This document shows, one piece after another, positions 63,394 through 64,000 of a stretch of DNA of 64,000 bases. The stretch is from Pareuzebyella sediminis (GTDB taxonomy: Bacteria; Bacteroidota; Bacteroidia; Flavobacteriales; Flavobacteriaceae). The notes beneath the pieces were generated by a model. The model was given only the letters and a program-made list of their open reading frames with translations, had not been told where the DNA came from and ran no database searches. Each line of letters starts with the position of its first letter. Positions within the stretch are counted from its first letter, which is position 1. The position numbers and the translations under genes are program-made. The stretch spans positions 806,001 through 870,000 of the forward strand of contig NZ_VTZS01000001.1 in NCBI RefSeq assembly GCF_008367235.1. Direction: 5' to 3'.

Positions 63394-64000
63394 TTATATC
63401 TTCCTGCGCTTTCTTTCTGTATTAAGTAAGGAAAGTTCACGGGTCGTCTGTCCTGCAACCGAGGTGTTTTCTTCTGCCCTACGAATGAGATAGGGCATTA
63501 CATCCCTGACGGGTCCAAAAGGAAGATATTTTGCCACATTGTATCCTTTTTCAGCCAAATTGAACGAAATGTGATCGCTCATGCCATATAACTGTCCAAA
63601 CCATATTCGAGAATCTCCTGGGTCTATGTTCCTTTCTCGCATCAGCTCCATTAATCGGTAACAACTATTCTCATTATGGGTGCCGGCAAAAAGGGAAATG
63701 GTGTCCAAATGATCGATCATATAGGACACGGCCGTATCAAAATTGATGTCGGTCTCTTCTTTCGACCTACATATAGGTGTAGCATAGTTCTTTTCTTCGG
63801 CCCTTTCGTTTTCCTTTTCCATATATGCCCCACGAACCACTTTTATCCCTACTTTGAAGTCCTCTGCCTTTGCTTTACCGTATAAGGCTTTCAGATAGTC
63901 CATACGGTCCCAACGGTACATTTGAAGGGTATTGAAAACGATAGGCTTTTTCTTATTGTATTTACGCATCATATCTTCGACCAAGGTATCGGCAGCCTTT
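63394..64000 (-). CDS. Proline dehydrogenase, 5' part outside the window
   Basis: FAD-dependent oxidation of proline to pyrroline-5-carboxylate. The gene is cut by the window edge: the frame is open through base 64000. The visible C-terminal part has NTLQMYRWDRMDYL, KVVRGAYMEKENERA (FAD/proline site Lys and Tyr), GTHNENSC, FGQLYGMSDHI and PYLIRRAEENT, whose paired Arg residues bind the proline carboxylate. Bacteroidetes proteins of this kind are separate PRODH domains rather than the full PutA fusion; the length of the rest cannot be judged. Confidence 0.9.
   Translation of the reverse strand, partial: KAADTLVEDMMRKYNKKKPIVFNTLQMYRWDRMDYLKALYGKAKAEDFKVGIKVVRGAYMEKENERAEEKNYATPICRSKEETDINFDTAVSYMIDHLDTISLFAGTHNENSCYRLMELMRERNIDPGDSRIWFGQLYGMSDHISFNLAEKGYNVAKYLPFGPVRDVMPYLIRRAEENTSVAGQTTRELSLLNTERKRRKI

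Noticed and set aside
1-64000. tRNA, rRNA, CRISPR array, IS element or prophage
   Set aside because: No cloverleaf-like, ribosomal or repeat-spacer sequence and no transposase or integrase frame was found by reading.

Overview
The window is chromosomal DNA of a Bacteroidota bacterium, most likely a marine Flavobacteriaceae of the Maribacter/Zobellia type. Pointers are the primary sigma factor sequence, a fused LpxC-FabZ, the type IX secretion regulator PorX, a bifunctional HisB and HisIE, promoters of the Bacteroidetes form (TTG, 17-23 nt, TAnnTTTG) and few Shine-Dalgarno sites. It is dense and core-like. I see no rRNA, tRNA, CRISPR array, insertion sequence or prophage. Genes are cut at both edges: rpoD on the left and proline dehydrogenase on the right.

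Layout. 1-2.9 kb: 3' part of rpoD with its terminator, two tiny related reading frames on the minus strand, and a secreted protein joining an ILEI/FAM3-like domain to a GDPD-like phosphodiesterase domain. 3.0-12.4 kb (minus): a tight seven-gene operon with a small protein, an HPt protein, a single-domain response regulator, a membrane-anchored HEAT-repeat protein, a processive family-2 glycosyltransferase, an LtaS-like sulfatase-fold enzyme with a TPR tail, and a TPR/YaiO outer-membrane barrel. It reads as a phosphorelay-controlled system that makes, decorates and exports a polysaccharide, and it is my best candidate for an undescribed system. 12.6-24.8 kb: metabolic and housekeeping genes (dipeptidase, thioesterase, aldehyde dehydrogenase, phosphotriesterase-like protein, cysE-cysM, corA, truA). 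24.8-28.6 kb: a spondin-domain lipoprotein divergent from an OmpR-type two-component system. 28.7-33.2 kb: an AAA+ / VWA pair and a GH109-like oxidoreductase.

33.3-38.3 kb: a DUF1853 protein, then an ECF sigma factor with a membrane protein, a putative adhesin, an outer-membrane protein and a GIN-domain lipoprotein. The sigma gene and the outer-membrane protein gene share the same bipartite promoter with identical spacing, which suggests autoregulation and a direct target.

38.3-47.0 kb (minus): the complete histidine operon hisG-(GNAT)-hisD-hisC-hisB-hisH-hisA-(DinB)-hisF-hisIE. Upstream of hisG there is a full attenuation leader: a consensus promoter, a 20-codon leader peptide with three consecutive His codons, an antiterminator pairing and a 13-bp terminator hairpin.

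47-58 kb (minus): an SPFH protein, a VWA membrane protein, fabG, sucD, a second lpxD-like gene, efp, lpxA, lpxC/fabZ, lpxD and an HD-domain protein; most of this is lipid A biosynthesis. 58.3-63.3 kb (plus): porX, tsaE, a small repeat lipoprotein with a repeat-rich upstream region, a membrane protein, alanine dehydrogenase and a DUF4258 protein. The window ends in proline dehydrogenase on the minus strand.
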